NCBI GenBank assembly: GCA_003569365.1
Contig: BGOS01000022.1
Span: 1-64,000 of the forward strand
Length of the DNA stretch: 64,000 nt
From: Anaerolineaceae bacterium
Lineage (GTDB): Bacteria; Chloroflexota; Anaerolineae; Anaerolineales; UBA11657
Direction of reading: 5' to 3'
Shown here: positions 35,709 through 45,657 of the stretch, in pieces
How positions within the stretch are numbered: position 1 is the first letter of the stretch
Layout: each line of letters opens with the position of its first letter
Made by a program: the position numbers and the translations under genes
Notes under the pieces: generated by a model
Told to the model about the DNA's origin: nothing
Database searches by the model: none
What the model saw: only the letters and a program-made list of their open reading frames with translations

Positions 35709-37636
35709 GCGGGCTGCGGCTGTGGGCTGCCCGCTGGCAGCGCTGGCTGCAGCAAGTGGCAGCTGGCATAGTGGGCTGCGCCCACTTGCAATAGGTGCGG
35801 CTGCTGCGCGTGGCACAGCGCCAGCGCGCTGCTGCAGCGCGGCGCAAAGCGGCAGCCCGGCGGCAGCGCGTGCAGGCGCGGCGGCTGGCCCGGAATGGAG
35901 ACGAGCGCATTGTGCCGGCGCGAAAAATCTGGAAACGCCGCCAGCAACGCGCGCGTGTAGGGATGCTGCGGCTGGTTGAACATGGCATCGACGGACGCGT
36001 ACTCAGCCGCCACGCCGCCGTACATCACCAGCACTGTGTCGCAGATTTCCGCCACCACGCCCAGGTCATGCGTCACAAAAATTACCGCGAGGCCCAGCCG
36101 TTGGCGCAGCGTGTTGAGCAGTTCCAAAATTTGCGCTTGAATGATTACGTCCAGCGCAGTTGTGGGCTCGTCTGCAATGATGACTTTGGGGTCGCACGCC
36201 AGCGCCATCGCAATCATGGCGCGCTGGCGCATGCCGCCCGAATATTGATGCGCGAACTGCCGGCCGCGCGCAGCCGGTATGCCCACTTGCTCCAGCAGCG
36301 CACCCACGCGCTGCGCCACTGCTGCTGCCGTGGCAGTGGGTTCGTGGCGTTCCACGGCCTCGGCAATCTGGCGGCCCACCGGCAGCAGCGGGTTGAGCGC
36401 GTTCATCGCGCCTTGAAACACGATTGCAATTTCTTTCCAGCGCACCGCTGCCAGCTGCGCCTCCGGCAATGCCAGCAGGTTGCGGCCGCGGTACAGCACC
36501 TGCCCGCCCATGATGCGGCCGGCAGCCGGCAGCAAGCGCAGCAGGCTCAGAATCAAAGTTGTCTTGCCGCAGCCGCTCTCGCCCACGAGCCCCATGATCT
36601 CGCCCGGCCGCAGCGAAAAACTTACATCGTGCACAGCATGCGCTGCCGGCAACTGCTGCGTCACAAAGTCCACGCTCAGGCCGCGCACTTCGAGCAGCGC
36701 GTCCGGCGGTGCGGTGCTGGCGCTTGGCACGGCGCTGGTTTGGGGCGCAGCCTGGCGCATCAGGTGATGCGATTTGACGCGCGGATTTAATATTTGCTCC
36801 AGCCCGTAGCCCAGCAGCGTGCAGCCCAGCACCACCCACACAATGCCGGCACCGGGCGCTAGCAGCGCCCACCATGCGCCGCTGCTGGTGGCGCCGCGCG
36901 AGAACGCGTAGTTGAGCATCTGGCCCCAGCTGACGGTGGTGGGATCAGAGAGGCCCAGAAAGCTCAGCGCGCTCTCTTCCAGAATGGCGAGCGAGATCAC
37001 CAGGACGGTGTTGACCACCAGCAGCGGCAGCACCAGCGGAAAGATGTGGCGCGTGATGAGCCGCAGGTCGCCGGCGCCGACGGCGCGCGCGCGGTGCACA
37101 AACTTGCGCTCCTTTACGGCCAGCGTTTGGGCACGCACCAGGCGCGCAGTGCCGGTCCAGCCCACCAGCCCAATTACCAGAATAATGTTGAACAAGCTGG
37201 GCTTGGTGAGCGCCACCAGCACAATAGCCAGCGGCAGGTCTGGAATGACAAGCACCACATCGGTGAAGCGCATTAGTGCGCGGTCCGTGGCGCCACCCGC
37301 ATAGCCGGCGGCCATGCCAATGCTGCCGCCGATCGCAATCGAAATGAATGACGCAAAGAAGCCGACGGTGAGCGACACACGCGCGCCGAAGATCAGGTTG
37401 CTGAGCACGTCACGCCCGGCATCATCCGTGCCCAGCCAATGCTGCGCGTCCGGCGCAGCATAGATGGAATAGGTTGTAGCCAGCTGCGCGCGGCGCGGAT
37501 CCTCCGGCGCAAGCAGCGGCGCGAACACTGCGAGGCCCAGCGCAAACAGCAGCATGCCGGCGCCGGCCAGCGCCATCCGGTTGCGCGGCAGGTTGCGCCA
37601 GAAGGCTGCTGTAGCGGCGCTGCTACCGGCGCTCAT
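35705..37636 (-). CDS. oligopeptide ABC permease-ATPase fusion (DppC-DppD)
   Basis: One 643-residue chain carries two normally separate subunits. Residues 1 to about 290 are a DppC/OppC permease with six helices, including [30 protein letters not shown] and the EAA-like loop. Residues from about 315 are a DppD/OppD ATPase: Walker [14 protein letters not shown], signature [15 protein letters not shown], Walker [12 protein letters not shown] and the iron-sulphur-type oligopeptide motif [14 protein letters not shown]. The linker, about 25 residues, is Ala/Ser/Pro rich. The reading is continuous with no stop. Such fusions occur in some bacteria; topology keeps both linked parts on the cytoplasmic side. 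Start and stop both overlap neighbours by ATGA, showing one tightly coupled operon. Confidence 0.9.
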   Translation of the reverse strand: MSAGSSAATAAFWRNLPRNRMALAGAGMLLFALGLAVFAPLLAPEDPRRAQLATTYSIYAAPDAQHWLGTDDAGRDVLSNLIFGARVSLTVGFFASFISIAIGGSIGMAAGYAGGATDRALMRFTDVVLVIPDLPLAIVLVALTKPSLFNIILVIGLVGWTGTARLVRAQTLAVKERKFVHRARAVGAGDLRLITRHIFPLVLPLLVVNTVLVISLAILEESALSFLGLSDPTTVSWGQMLNYAFSRGATSSGAWWALLAPGAGIVWVVLGCTLLGYGLEQILNPRVKSHHLMRQAAPQTSAVPSASTAPPDALLEVRGLSVDFVTQQLPAAHAVHDVSFSLRPGEIMGLVGESGCGKTTLILSLLRLLPAAGRIMGGQVLYRGRNLLALPEAQLAAVRWKEIAIVFQGAMNALNPLLPVGRQIAEAVERHEPTATAAAVAQRVGALLEQVGIPAARGRQFAHQYSGGMRQRAMIAMALACDPKVIIADEPTTALDVIIQAQILELLNTLRQRLGLAVIFVTHDLGVVAEICDTVLVMYGGVAAEYASVDAMFNQPQHPYTRALLAAFPDFSRRHNALVSIPGQPPRLHALPPGCRFAPRCSSALALCHAQQPHLLQVGAAHYASCHLLQPALPAGSPQPQPA

Positions 37637-38667
37637 GCTGGTGCCTGCACGCGCGGATCCAGCCAGGTGTAGAGCAGGTCTGCCAGCAAGTTGGCAACAA
37701 TCACACTTACGGCCAGCAGCAGGAACGCGCCCTGCAGCACCGGGTAGTCCCGCCGCGCAACCGACTCAAAAATCGCCTGCCCTAATCCCGGCCATGAAAA
37801 CACCGCCTCAATCTGCACTGCGCCCGCCACCGTGAAGCCGAGGTTGAGCGCCACAATTGTGATGATGGGCAGCGCCGCATTGCGCAGCGCGTGGTCCTTG
37901 AGCACTTGAAACGTGCTTAGCCCTTTGGCTTTGGCCGTGAGGATGTAATCCTCGGCCAGCACATCCAGCATGGTGCTGCGCATGATGAGCAGGTACTCGG
38001 CGAGGTAGACAATGGTTTGCGTGAGGGTGGGCAGCACCAGATGGCGGGCCGCATCGCGCAGCTGCGCCCACGTGCCGGCAGCTGCCAGCCCGGGGGTAAG
38101 CTGCCCGCCAATTGGCAGGCCGGCGTAGCGGCTGCCCCAAAACAGCAGAATCAATCCCAGCCAAAAAGTGGGCATGCTCCACGCCACCAAACTGATGATG
38201 AGCGCGGCGTAATCAATGCGCGTGTGCGCCTGCCACGCGGCAAGAACGCCACCGGCCACGCCCAGCACAATTGCCAGCGTCTGCCCGGCGCTCAGCAGCA
38301 CGGCCGTATTCCACAAGCGCGCGCGCAGCAGCTGGCCCACCGGAATTTTGGTGTGGTAACTGATGCCCAGCTCGCCGTGCAGCAGATTGTTGATGTAGAT
38401 GAAGAACTGCGTTTGCAGCGGGTTTACGAGGCACGGGCCGCGGCGCAGCGGGTTGAGGCTGGCGAGGCAGTTGAGCACCGGCTTGTCCAGCCCGAAGCGC
38501 TCGTGAATGGCGGCCTGGGCTGCGCGCGTCATGCGCGGATCTTTGATGCCGGCGCGTGCCGGGTCGCCGGGCAGCACGCGAAACAAAAAGAAGTTGAGCA
38601 CCAGCACAAAGCCGATGGTCAAAAGCGCAGACCAGGCTTTGCGAAGCAGCAATCGGCCGGCCTGCAT
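37633..38667 (-). CDS. dppB: oligopeptide ABC permease DppB
   Basis: This is a 344-residue permease. A first helix (ALLTIGFVLVLNFFLFRVLPGDP) is followed by the typical RFGLDKPVL and GELGISYHTKIPV, then the EAA-like loop YILTAKAKGLSTFQVLKDHALRNA in parts and EAVFSWPGLGQAIFESV. Its last bases overlap the start of the fusion gene (ATGA). It forms the importer channel with the permease half of that fusion. The binding-protein gene lies 45 bases upstream. Confidence 0.92.
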   Translation of the reverse strand: MQAGRLLLRKAWSALLTIGFVLVLNFFLFRVLPGDPARAGIKDPRMTRAAQAAIHERFGLDKPVLNCLASLNPLRRGPCLVNPLQTQFFIYINNLLHGELGISYHTKIPVGQLLRARLWNTAVLLSAGQTLAIVLGVAGGVLAAWQAHTRIDYAALIISLVAWSMPTFWLGLILLFWGSRYAGLPIGGQLTPGLAAAGTWAQLRDAARHLVLPTLTQTIVYLAEYLLIMRSTMLDVLAEDYILTAKAKGLSTFQVLKDHALRNAALPIITIVALNLGFTVAGAVQIEAVFSWPGLGQAIFESVARRDYPVLQGAFLLLAVSVIVANLLADLLYTWLDPRVQAPA

Positions 38668-38711
38668 TGCGGTGTGATTTAGCGGGCGCAGCCCGGTGCG
38701 CGGGCTGCGCG

Positions 38712-40353
38712 TTACTTGACGGGTGTGATGCTTACCAGCGAGCTGACATCGCTCAGGTCCAGCTTGGGCTGGTCCACAATCCAGCCGCTGAAGCGGTCTG
38801 TGCGCAGAGCCTGCACTTGCATCTCATAGTACGGAATGATGTACACCGCATCTTCATGCACCTGGCGCTGCATCTCCCACACCAGCGCCTTGCGCTTTTG
38901 CAAGTCCAGCTCCACCACCTGCTGGTCATACAGTGCGTCATAGCGCGCATTGGAGTAGCCGGTTTCGCTGCTGCCCGTGGCAATGGACTCGGTGCGCATT
39001 ACATTTAGCAACAGGTTCGGGTCGGGGTCGGAGCCCCAGCCCCACAGCATGATGTCGAAATCGAATGCCGGGCAGCACAGTGCCGTGAGTGCATCGGGAT
39101 CAATCGCCTGCGGCTGCAAGCCCACGCCAATCTCTTTCCACATGCCGGCCAGCAGCTCCGCCATGCGCGGCGCGTCCACGCTGTCGCTGGGCCAGTACAT
39201 GCGGAAGTTCATATTTGGAACCAGGGCAACCGGGCACTGCGCAACGCATGCCCCTGATACGGTACCCCGCATCATCCAAAATCTTGTTTGCTTTGGCCGG
39301 GTTGTATTCGTAGTCTTTGAGTGAGTCATTGAACCACATGCCGAGGCCGTTGGGAATTAGCGTGAGGCCGGGCGTGCCTTTGCCCAGCAGCACTACATCA
39401 ATCAGCTGCTGCTTGTTGGTGGCATGTGCCAGCGCCAGCCGCACCTGGCGGTCTTGCAGCGCCACATTCCCCGTGCATGCTGATTTGGACGGGCAGCTCT
39501 CGCTGGTGGCCTGATTGAATATGATGTCGCTGACGGCCGGCGCAAATGGCGCAGCGCTGACAACTTTTACATTTGCAGTCTGCCCAAGTTTTTCTGCAGC
39601 GGTGTTGGGCAGCTCGGTGATCATATCCACTTGGCCGGTGGATATTGCCTGCACCAGCGCGTCCGGGCTGCCAAATGTTTGAAAGATCACCTCGTCCACT
39701 TTTGGCGGGCGCGAGAAGTGCAGCTTGTTGGCGCCCAGCCGCACAAACTCGCCCTGCTTGTACTCCAGCAGCTTAAACGGCCCGCTGCCAATCAGCGTCT
39801 CGTTTTCAAACTCCACCGCGGCTGCGCCGTCCGCGTGTGCCTGCCATACATGTGCGGGCAGCACATATTGAAACACCAGCTGGCTCTCAATGTTCGGAAT
39901 GGCGGCGTTCAGGCGGATGACCACGGTTGTGTCGTCCGGCGCCGTGATGCTTTCCATATAACTGGTGTACGGGTTCATGTATGGAAATTCGGCGTGCGCC
40001 TTGTTGAGGTTGTAGGTGAAGGCAACATCGCGCGCAGTCAGCGGCTGCCCGTCATGAAACTTGATGCCGCTGCGAATCTTGTAGGTGTAGGTGAGCCCGT
40101 CTGCGCTGCGGTCCACGGATTCGGCCAGGCTCAGCGAGTAGGTGCCGTCGAAGTTGTAGGTGTACATCGCGTCGTACACCAGCGCAAACATTGTGTACGC
40201 CTCGGTAAGCACAGCGGTGCCGGGGTTCAGCGTGTCCGGGCTGCCGCCGTAGCCAATGCGTGCCACCGCAAGCGGCTGCGGGGTTGGCGCGGCTGTGCAG
40301 GCTGCCAGCAGTACATACACAAGCACCAGTCGCAGTCCGGATGGTAAGCGCAT
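38712..40353 (-). pseudogene. dppA: oligopeptide-binding lipoprotein DppA/OppA, one frameshift
   Basis: The N-terminal 370 residues start with a signal peptide and lipobox LLAAC (Cys19), then LAVARIGYGGSPDTLNPG, YKIRSGIKFHDGQPLTARD and GSGPFKLLEYKQGE, classic SBP family 5 features. Near 39214-39216 (TTT on the plus strand) the reading changes frame and resumes as NMNFRMYWPSDSVDAPRMAELL, DFDIMLWGWGSDPDPN and YIIPYYEMQVQAL to the stop at 38712. Removing one base of the triplet run restores a protein of about 546 residues. AGGGGA precedes the ATG. It is the first gene of the peptide importer operon with DppB, the DppC-DppD fusion and DppF. Confidence 0.85.
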
Positions 40354-40404
40354 CACTGTTTCCCCTGTGTTGGCAGCCGCTGCCGTTGCATTGTAGCAGC
40401 CGCG

Positions 40405-41574
40405 CTACAACATAAAACTGCGCGGCGGGTTGTCCATCCACAGAATTGGGCGCTGCATGCTGAAGCCGGCAATGTCGCTGGGCGTGCTGCCATCAATTGC
40501 CAGCTCGCTAAGTATTTGTCCCAGCACGGACGCAAACTTGAATGCGTGGCCGGCGCCAACTGCAATTGCGCAGCGCTCGTGGCCGGGCACAACGTCCACA
40601 ATAAAGTCGCGGTCCGGCGGCATGCAGTACAGGCAGGACTTGGAGTAAAGCAACGGCCCGTGGGCGCCGGGCAGGTAGCGTTTGGTGAACGCACGCACGC
40701 GCTCGTACGCAGGCTCGTCGCGGTCGAAGGTGCGCGTCTCCGCGGTTACCTCGGCGCCGCCGCAATCCTGCGCCACCTTCACGCCCGCTGTGCCGAACAC
40801 GGGGAAGCCGTAGTAGCTGGGCTCATCCATCCAGATCCAAACCGGGAAGCGCTCCGGTGCAAACTCGGCGGCATCGGGCACGGAAAAGTAGTTCACTTGC
40901 TCTTGCGTTACGGTAAGCGGCAGCTTGATGCCCAGGTGCGCGAGGGTGTGGTTGGTCCATGCGCCGTTGGCAACCACAAGTTTTTCGCAGCGGTATGTTT
41001 CGCCGCCGGCTTGCACTTCGTATCCGGCTGCCAGCGGCCGCACGGACTGCACGGGAGCGCCATCGCGCAGGGTGGCGCCATGCACGCGCGCCATGCGCTG
41101 GTGCGCAGCCGTAGCCCGCTCGGCGGCAGCAATGCCGCCATCGGGTTGATAGAGCGCCATTACGTCGTCCTCGACGCGCCACTGCGGGTAACGCCGGCGC
41201 AGCTCCGGCGCATCCAAAAATTCAAACGGCACGCGTGCCGCTGTGAGGCTGTTGGTGTAATCAATGATGGGAATGGCACTGTTGACGGGCGCCAGATCCA
41301 GCCCGCCGGTTTTGATGATTACCGTCTCGCCGCTGTCCGCCTCCAGCTGGGCCCACGCGCTGTAGGCGCGCTTGGCCAGCTGCACATAGTTTGGCTTGTG
41401 ATAGGAAAGGCGGATGATGCGCGAGTGATCGTGCGAGCCGCCGCGCGCATGCCCCAGCTCAAACTGCTCCAGGCCAAGCACCGCCCTGCCGGCGCGGCGC
41501 GCCAGCCAGTACGCCGCAGCACTGCCCAGCCCGCCCAAGCCCAGCACGATGTATTGAAATTCTTTCTTAGGCAC
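40405..41574 (-). CDS. monomeric sarcosine oxidase / N-methyl amino acid oxidase
   Basis: This is a 389-residue flavoprotein. The FAD motif is QYIVLGLGGLGSAAAYWLA, followed by GSHDHSRIIRLSYH, which in monomeric sarcosine oxidase contains the conserved flavin-contacting basic residues. Cys314 in SKSCLYCMPPDRDFIVD aligns with the cysteine that binds FAD covalently in Bacillus MSOX; the segment GHAFKFASVLG closes the FAD site. It would oxidise sarcosine or a similar N-methyl amino acid to formaldehyde, glycine and H2O2. GTG 41574 is favoured over ATG 41610 because TATAAT stands exactly six bases upstream, suggesting leaderless mRNA. It diverges from the binding-protein gene at 41711. Confidence 0.87.
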   Translation of the reverse strand: MPKKEFQYIVLGLGGLGSAAAYWLARRAGRAVLGLEQFELGHARGGSHDHSRIIRLSYHKPNYVQLAKRAYSAWAQLEADSGETVIIKTGGLDLAPVNSAIPIIDYTNSLTAARVPFEFLDAPELRRRYPQWRVEDDVMALYQPDGGIAAAERATAAHQRMARVHGATLRDGAPVQSVRPLAAGYEVQAGGETYRCEKLVVANGAWTNHTLAHLGIKLPLTVTQEQVNYFSVPDAAEFAPERFPVWIWMDEPSYYGFPVFGTAGVKVAQDCGGAEVTAETRTFDRDEPAYERVRAFTKRYLPGAHGPLLYSKSCLYCMPPDRDFIVDVVPGHERCAIAVGAGHAFKFASVLGQILSELAIDGSTPSDIAGFSMQRPILWMDNPPRSFML

Positions 41575-41580
41575 ACTGGA

Positions 41581-41586
41581 ATTATA
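41581..41586 (-). promoter_or_regulatory. -10 box of the sarcosine oxidase gene
   Basis: A perfect TATAAT on the minus strand ends six bases before GTG 41574. This spacing places the transcription start at or next to the start codon, as in leaderless genes. No -35 box is seen. Confidence 0.6.
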
Positions 41587-41644
41587 GGGGATTTGGCGCA
41601 CCGGGCGCATTGCCCGCCGCCCCGCTGGCGTTGTAACAAACGCC

Positions 41645-41673
41645 TTGACCTGATCGCCGGTTGCGGATATTAT
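41645..41673 (+). promoter_or_regulatory. sigma70-type promoter of the second peptide importer
   Basis: TTGACC (41645-41650) and TATTAT (41668-41673) are separated by exactly 17 bases, close to consensus. The transcript would begin near 41680 and carry an AGGAG ribosome-binding site before ATG 41711. Confidence 0.8.
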
Positions 41674-41710
41674 TTAGTGTCTGTGTTTTGAACAAAAGGA
41701 GAAAAAGAAA

Positions 41711-43540
41711 ATGTATCGAAAAACAATCTATTTGATTTTGTCGGGCACGCTGATCCTCGCGGCGTGTGCCAGCCCGGCACCGGCCCCCACTGCGATTGCG
41801 GCTGCGGATGCCGCCACTGCAGCGCCGGCCGCCGCACCCGAAGCGACGGTTGCGCCCACCGCAGTGCCGGTGGAGCCGACTGCCGCACCCAATGTCAACA
41901 GCATTGGCAAGCTGCTGCCGGACGATGCCGCCCCCAGCGAGCAGCAGGTGCTGGTAATAACCAGTGACACGCAGGCTGCTTCCGAAGGCGCTCTCTTCAT
42001 GGACCTGACCGCCAGCGTGTACAACCGGAGCTTGGGCGACAGCCTGTTTAGCTTCTCGCTGATCCGCCTTGATAAGGACTACAACGTCATTCCTGGTTTG
42101 GCTGAAACATACACGCCAAACGCTGCGGCCACGGAGTGGACATTCAAATTGCGCGACGATGTCAACTGGTCTGACGGCACGCAGTTGACCGCTGCCGATG
42201 TGATTGCCAGCTTCCAACACATGGCTGACCCTGCCACGGCTTACGATTTTTCGTGGTACATCGAAGAGATGAAAATCAAAGGTTATTCTGAGGCGTTGAA
42301 AGGCGAAGTGAAGCCAACCGAAATTGGCGTGCGACAGGGTGCTACTCCCAAAGAAGTAGTCTTCGAGCTCAGTACCGCGATTCCATTTCTGCCAATGTTG
42401 ATGCTGTACTCTGCCCCGATGCAGAAGGCTGCGCTGGATAAGTACGGCCCCACCTATGGCCATGACTTGAAGACCACCGTGTCGGCTGGTCCGTATATGC
42501 TGGACGAGTGGTCACCCACGCGGGTGGTTGTGAAGGCAAACCCGAACATGCCGGATGACCTGAAGCCCTACTTGAACAAGGTGATTTTCATTAAGCCCAA
42601 GAGCGAGCTGCAGGCCTTCCAGGCAGGCGAAGTGGAGCGGGCGCGCGTCGGTTCTGGCGCTGATGTGCAAACGATTGCCGCCGATCCGGAGCTGGCGAAG
42701 CTGGCTGCCCAGGATCCCGGCGATATGCGCGTGCACTATTTCTTCTTCGATGACAGCAAACCGCCCTTCAATAACCTGAAGGTACGCCAGGCGTTTGCGC
42801 ATCTGTTTGACCGCGAGGCGATCATGCAGACTATTCTGCCGGCCCCGGCTGCGAATCCGGCTTACTCGATGCTTTCCCCTGGTTTCCCCGGATCTAACGA
42901 GGAAGCACTGAAGTCTTACCAGATGTATGATCCGGAACTCGCCAAGAAGCTGTTTGCGGAGTCCGGAGTGAAGATTACCAGCAAGCTTACCTTGCTGGTG
43001 CGTGGAGGGAGTCCGATTGAGGAGCCACTCGTTGCCATGGCTGGCGTTTACGCAGAGGCAATCAAGGCCAACCTGGGCGTTGATGTTGAAGTGCAGCGCC
43101 AGGAGTCGAAGGTGTTCATGGATGCCCTGAACGCTGAGCCAACCAAAATCCAATTTGGCATGGTTTCCTACGGCTTGGACTTTATGGACCAGTCCAACAT
43201 GCTCAGTGTCTTCCGCAATGACGGCCGGCACAACTGGAACAACGATGTGTACAATGACCTGATAAACAATGCGCTGGCCGAGCCCGACAAGGCGAAGCGC
43301 GGCCAGATGTATTTGGATGCCGAGAAACTTCTGGTAGAAGAGGTTGGCGCTGTTTTTGCGTTGCAGCAGTTTGACGTATGGGTGTGGAAGCCATACATTT
43401 CGGGTGTCACCTTCCAGCCTGGCAAAGTGAACACGGCACGCGGGATTGGCTGGCCAGGATTCTCCAGCTTGGATCCCGGCTGCATTGATACGTACATCAC
43501 TAAAAATGTGGCTGATTTCCGGCCCGAGGCTCCGCAATAG
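41711..43540 (+). CDS. oligopeptide-type ABC substrate-binding lipoprotein (second importer)
   Basis: This is a 609-residue SBP family 5 protein. The lipobox is ILAAC (Cys19), followed by an Ala/Pro/Thr-rich tether to about residue 60. The mature protein has FKLRDDVNWSDGTQLTAAD in pieces, SAGPYMLDEWSPTRVVV, NLKVRQAFAHLFDREAIM and VFALQQFDVWVWKP, as in oligopeptide and related binding proteins. It binds ligand outside the membrane for the permeases at 43635 and 44648. It has a strong promoter and ribosome-binding site, and a strong hairpin after its stop should limit expression of the downstream permeases. Ligand class cannot be assigned; peptides, nickel chelates or other compounds are possible. 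Confidence 0.9.
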   Translation: MYRKTIYLILSGTLILAACASPAPAPTAIAAADAATAAPAAAPEATVAPTAVPVEPTAAPNVNSIGKLLPDDAAPSEQQVLVITSDTQAASEGALFMDLTASVYNRSLGDSLFSFSLIRLDKDYNVIPGLAETYTPNAAATEWTFKLRDDVNWSDGTQLTAADVIASFQHMADPATAYDFSWYIEEMKIKGYSEALKGEVKPTEIGVRQGATPKEVVFELSTAIPFLPMLMLYSAPMQKAALDKYGPTYGHDLKTTVSAGPYMLDEWSPTRVVVKANPNMPDDLKPYLNKVIFIKPKSELQAFQAGEVERARVGSGADVQTIAADPELAKLAAQDPGDMRVHYFFFDDSKPPFNNLKVRQAFAHLFDREAIMQTILPAPAANPAYSMLSPGFPGSNEEALKSYQMYDPELAKKLFAESGVKITSKLTLLVRGGSPIEEPLVAMAGVYAEAIKANLGVDVEVQRQESKVFMDALNAEPTKIQFGMVSYGLDFMDQSNMLSVFRNDGRHNWNNDVYNDLINNALAEPDKAKRGQMYLDAEKLLVEEVGAVFALQQFDVWVWKPYISGVTFQPGKVNTARGIGWPGFSSLDPGCIDTYITKNVADFRPEAPQ

Positions 43541-43578
43541 CCATCTGGTTGGCTAAGATTTAGACTCTTTGAATATAA

Positions 43579-43611
43579 GGGTGCAAGGCTTACAAGCCTT
43601 GCACCCTTTTT
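43579..43611 (+). terminator. strong hairpin with T run between binding protein and permease
   Basis: GGGTGCAAGGCTT and AAGCCTTGCACCC form a 13-bp perfect stem followed by TTTTT. It stands only 24 bases before the permease start, so it probably works as a partial terminator that lets some transcription through. Confidence 0.9.
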
Positions 43612-43634
43612 GGTATATTTGAGGACTTGCGCTG

Positions 43635-44567
43635 ATGCTCAGATATATTCTTCTGCGTTTGTTTGGCCTGCTGCTCGTGCTGCTGGTCGTTTCCTTCATC
43701 ACTTTTGGCATGCTTTACAACGTGCCTGGTGGTCCGTTCGATCAATACGAACAACCGCTCTCTGCAGCTGCGCTAGCCAATGTGAAAGCAAAATACAATC
43801 TGGACAAGCCCTTTTATGTGGTGTGGGCCAGCTATGTTGCACATGCAGCGCGCGGTGATTTTGGCACCTCCTATTCAGCTGAGAATAAGTCCATTCTGGA
43901 AATTTTTCAACAACAGTGGGGTACCAGCGTGCAGCTGGGCTTGATGGCATTGGCATGGTCCGTGCCATTGGGCGTGACGCTTGGTGTGGTGGCGGCGCTG
44001 CGCCCGAATAGCGCAACGGACTATCTGGTGCGGTTTGTGGCTATCTTAGGAACTACCGTCCCCAACTTTGCCATTGCTGTGTTTATGACTTTTCTGCTTT
44101 CGGTGGTTTGGAAGCTGCTGCCCACGGGTGGCTGGCTGCCCATTAAGGACCCGCGGACGCTGGTGATGCCGGTGTTTATCTTTGGCATATTGCCTTTTGG
44201 GGTGCTGGTGCGCTATGCGCGCAACGGCATTCTGGAGGTGTTTACCCAGGATTACATGCGCACGGCGCGCGCCAAGGGCGTGCCATTTGTGCGCGTACTC
44301 TTCAAGCATGGTTTGCGCAATGTGCTTATTCCGTTGATCACCGTTTTGGCGCCCATTATTCCCAACGCTTTGACCGGTTCGGCAATTCTGGAAAAGATCT
44401 TCCGCATCAACGGCATTGGGCGCTACTTTATCGATTCCATCGGGCAGCGCGACTATCCAATGGTGATGGCGTTGGTGTTGATTGTGACGGTACTGTGGGG
44501 CATCTCCTACCTTGCGGGTGATGTGCTCTATACAGTTGCGGATCCGCGCGTGCGGTTGCGGCGCTAG
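43635..44567 (+). CDS. dppB: oligopeptide-type ABC permease DppB (second importer)
   Basis: This is a 310-residue permease with about six helices: MLRYILLRLFGLLLVLLVVS first, NVPGGPFDQ and GDFGTSYSAENKS next, then the loop YMRTARAKGVPFVRVLFKHG and EKIFRINGIGRYFIDSI. These are standard DppB/OppB features. It follows the attenuating hairpin and precedes DppC by 80 bases. It must use ATPases encoded elsewhere, perhaps those of the neighbouring importer. Confidence 0.92.
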   Translation: MLRYILLRLFGLLLVLLVVSFITFGMLYNVPGGPFDQYEQPLSAAALANVKAKYNLDKPFYVVWASYVAHAARGDFGTSYSAENKSILEIFQQQWGTSVQLGLMALAWSVPLGVTLGVVAALRPNSATDYLVRFVAILGTTVPNFAIAVFMTFLLSVVWKLLPTGGWLPIKDPRTLVMPVFIFGILPFGVLVRYARNGILEVFTQDYMRTARAKGVPFVRVLFKHGLRNVLIPLITVLAPIIPNALTGSAILEKIFRINGIGRYFIDSIGQRDYPMVMALVLIVTVLWGISYLAGDVLYTVADPRVRLRR

Positions 44568-44647
44568 GTCCGCACACGTGATCGGATGGATGCCGCACTT
44601 TTGAGCTTTGAAGCGGGTGATCGTGAAGCCGGCTGGCAGCGGGTGGC

Positions 44648-45535
44648 ATGATGGCCGATAGCGCACCAGTTTTGGCAGATGCCGAAGCCCGGCTTGGAGT
44701 TTCGCCTGCTGCGCTGGCGCTGCGGCGCTTTATGCGCAACCGCGCAGCCGTGCTGGGGCTGCTGATGGTGCTGGGGCTGGCACTATACGCTTTTGGCGTG
44801 CCCATGTTTTCTGAGTATCCAGCAACAAACTTAAAGGTCACCAGCAAGCTTCCTTTTCAAGTTGCCGGCTATCCGCTGGGCACGGACATTGCCGGCCGCG
44901 ATATGCTGGTATATCTGGCACTTGGGATGCGCACCAGCATTACGATTGCCACGCTGGTGCAGCTGTTCGTGATTGTGGTTTCGCTGGTGCTGGGCTTTAT
45001 TGCCGGCTGGTTTGGCGGTGCTGCAGACTTTGCGATCAGCCGCCTTGCAGAAGTGTGGGTGGCGTTGCCCGGGTTGCTGTTCCAGATCCTGTTCATTGTA
45101 GTGTTTGGCCCGACTGTGCTGAATCTGGTGCTGTCGATTGCGCTGCTGGGGTGGCCGGAGACCACGCGCATTGTGCGCGCGCGTGTGCTGCAGGTGCGCC
45201 ACCTCGATTACATTGATGCCTCACGCGGCCTTGGCGCGCCAACTTTTATGATTGCGGTCAAGCATGTAATCCCCAATCTGCTTAATCCGTTTGTGATTGC
45301 CATCAGCCTCGGTGTGCCCAGCGTAATTCTGTCTGAGTCCACGCTGAGTTTTCTGGGCTACGGCCTTTCGGAAAGCCAGCCCAGCCTCGGCAAGCTGGTG
45401 GGAATTTCCTGGCAGTACATTCAAGCTTATTGGCACATGGCAGTACTGCCGGCGTTATTTCTGTCATTGCTAATGCTGGGCGCCTCGTTTTTTGGAGATG
45501 GATTGCGGGACGCCTTGGACCCGCAAAGTTCCTAG
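44648..45535 (+). CDS. dppC: oligopeptide-type ABC permease DppC (second importer)
   Basis: This is a 295-residue permease. After a short cytoplasmic start it has a first helix (AAVLGLLMVLGLALYAFGV), YPLGTDIAGRDMLVYLALG, and the EAA-like loop DYIDASRGLGAPTFMIAVKHVIPN in parts, followed by LSESTLSFLGYGLSESQPS. It is the DppC/OppC partner of the preceding DppB. No ATPase gene follows; the next gene encodes an MttB-like protein 122 bases on. Confidence 0.92.
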   Translation: MMADSAPVLADAEARLGVSPAALALRRFMRNRAAVLGLLMVLGLALYAFGVPMFSEYPATNLKVTSKLPFQVAGYPLGTDIAGRDMLVYLALGMRTSITIATLVQLFVIVVSLVLGFIAGWFGGAADFAISRLAEVWVALPGLLFQILFIVVFGPTVLNLVLSIALLGWPETTRIVRARVLQVRHLDYIDASRGLGAPTFMIAVKHVIPNLLNPFVIAISLGVPSVILSESTLSFLGYGLSESQPSLGKLVGISWQYIQAYWHMAVLPALFLSLLMLGASFFGDGLRDALDPQSS

Positions 45536-45657
45536 CACGGCAGCCGCGGCGCGCGGCGCAAATGGGCAGCCGCTTCCATTAGGGGCAGCCATCTCCCGGG
45601 CAAGCTGCCCGCTCAGTTACAATCTGTTTTCAATTCTGCGCCGCAAATAATTTAATT

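Noticed and set aside
40516-41691. Plus-strand open frame of 391 codons opposite the sarcosine oxidase gene
   Set aside because: No recognisable domain; the minus strand carries the FAD motifs and the covalent-flavin cysteine.
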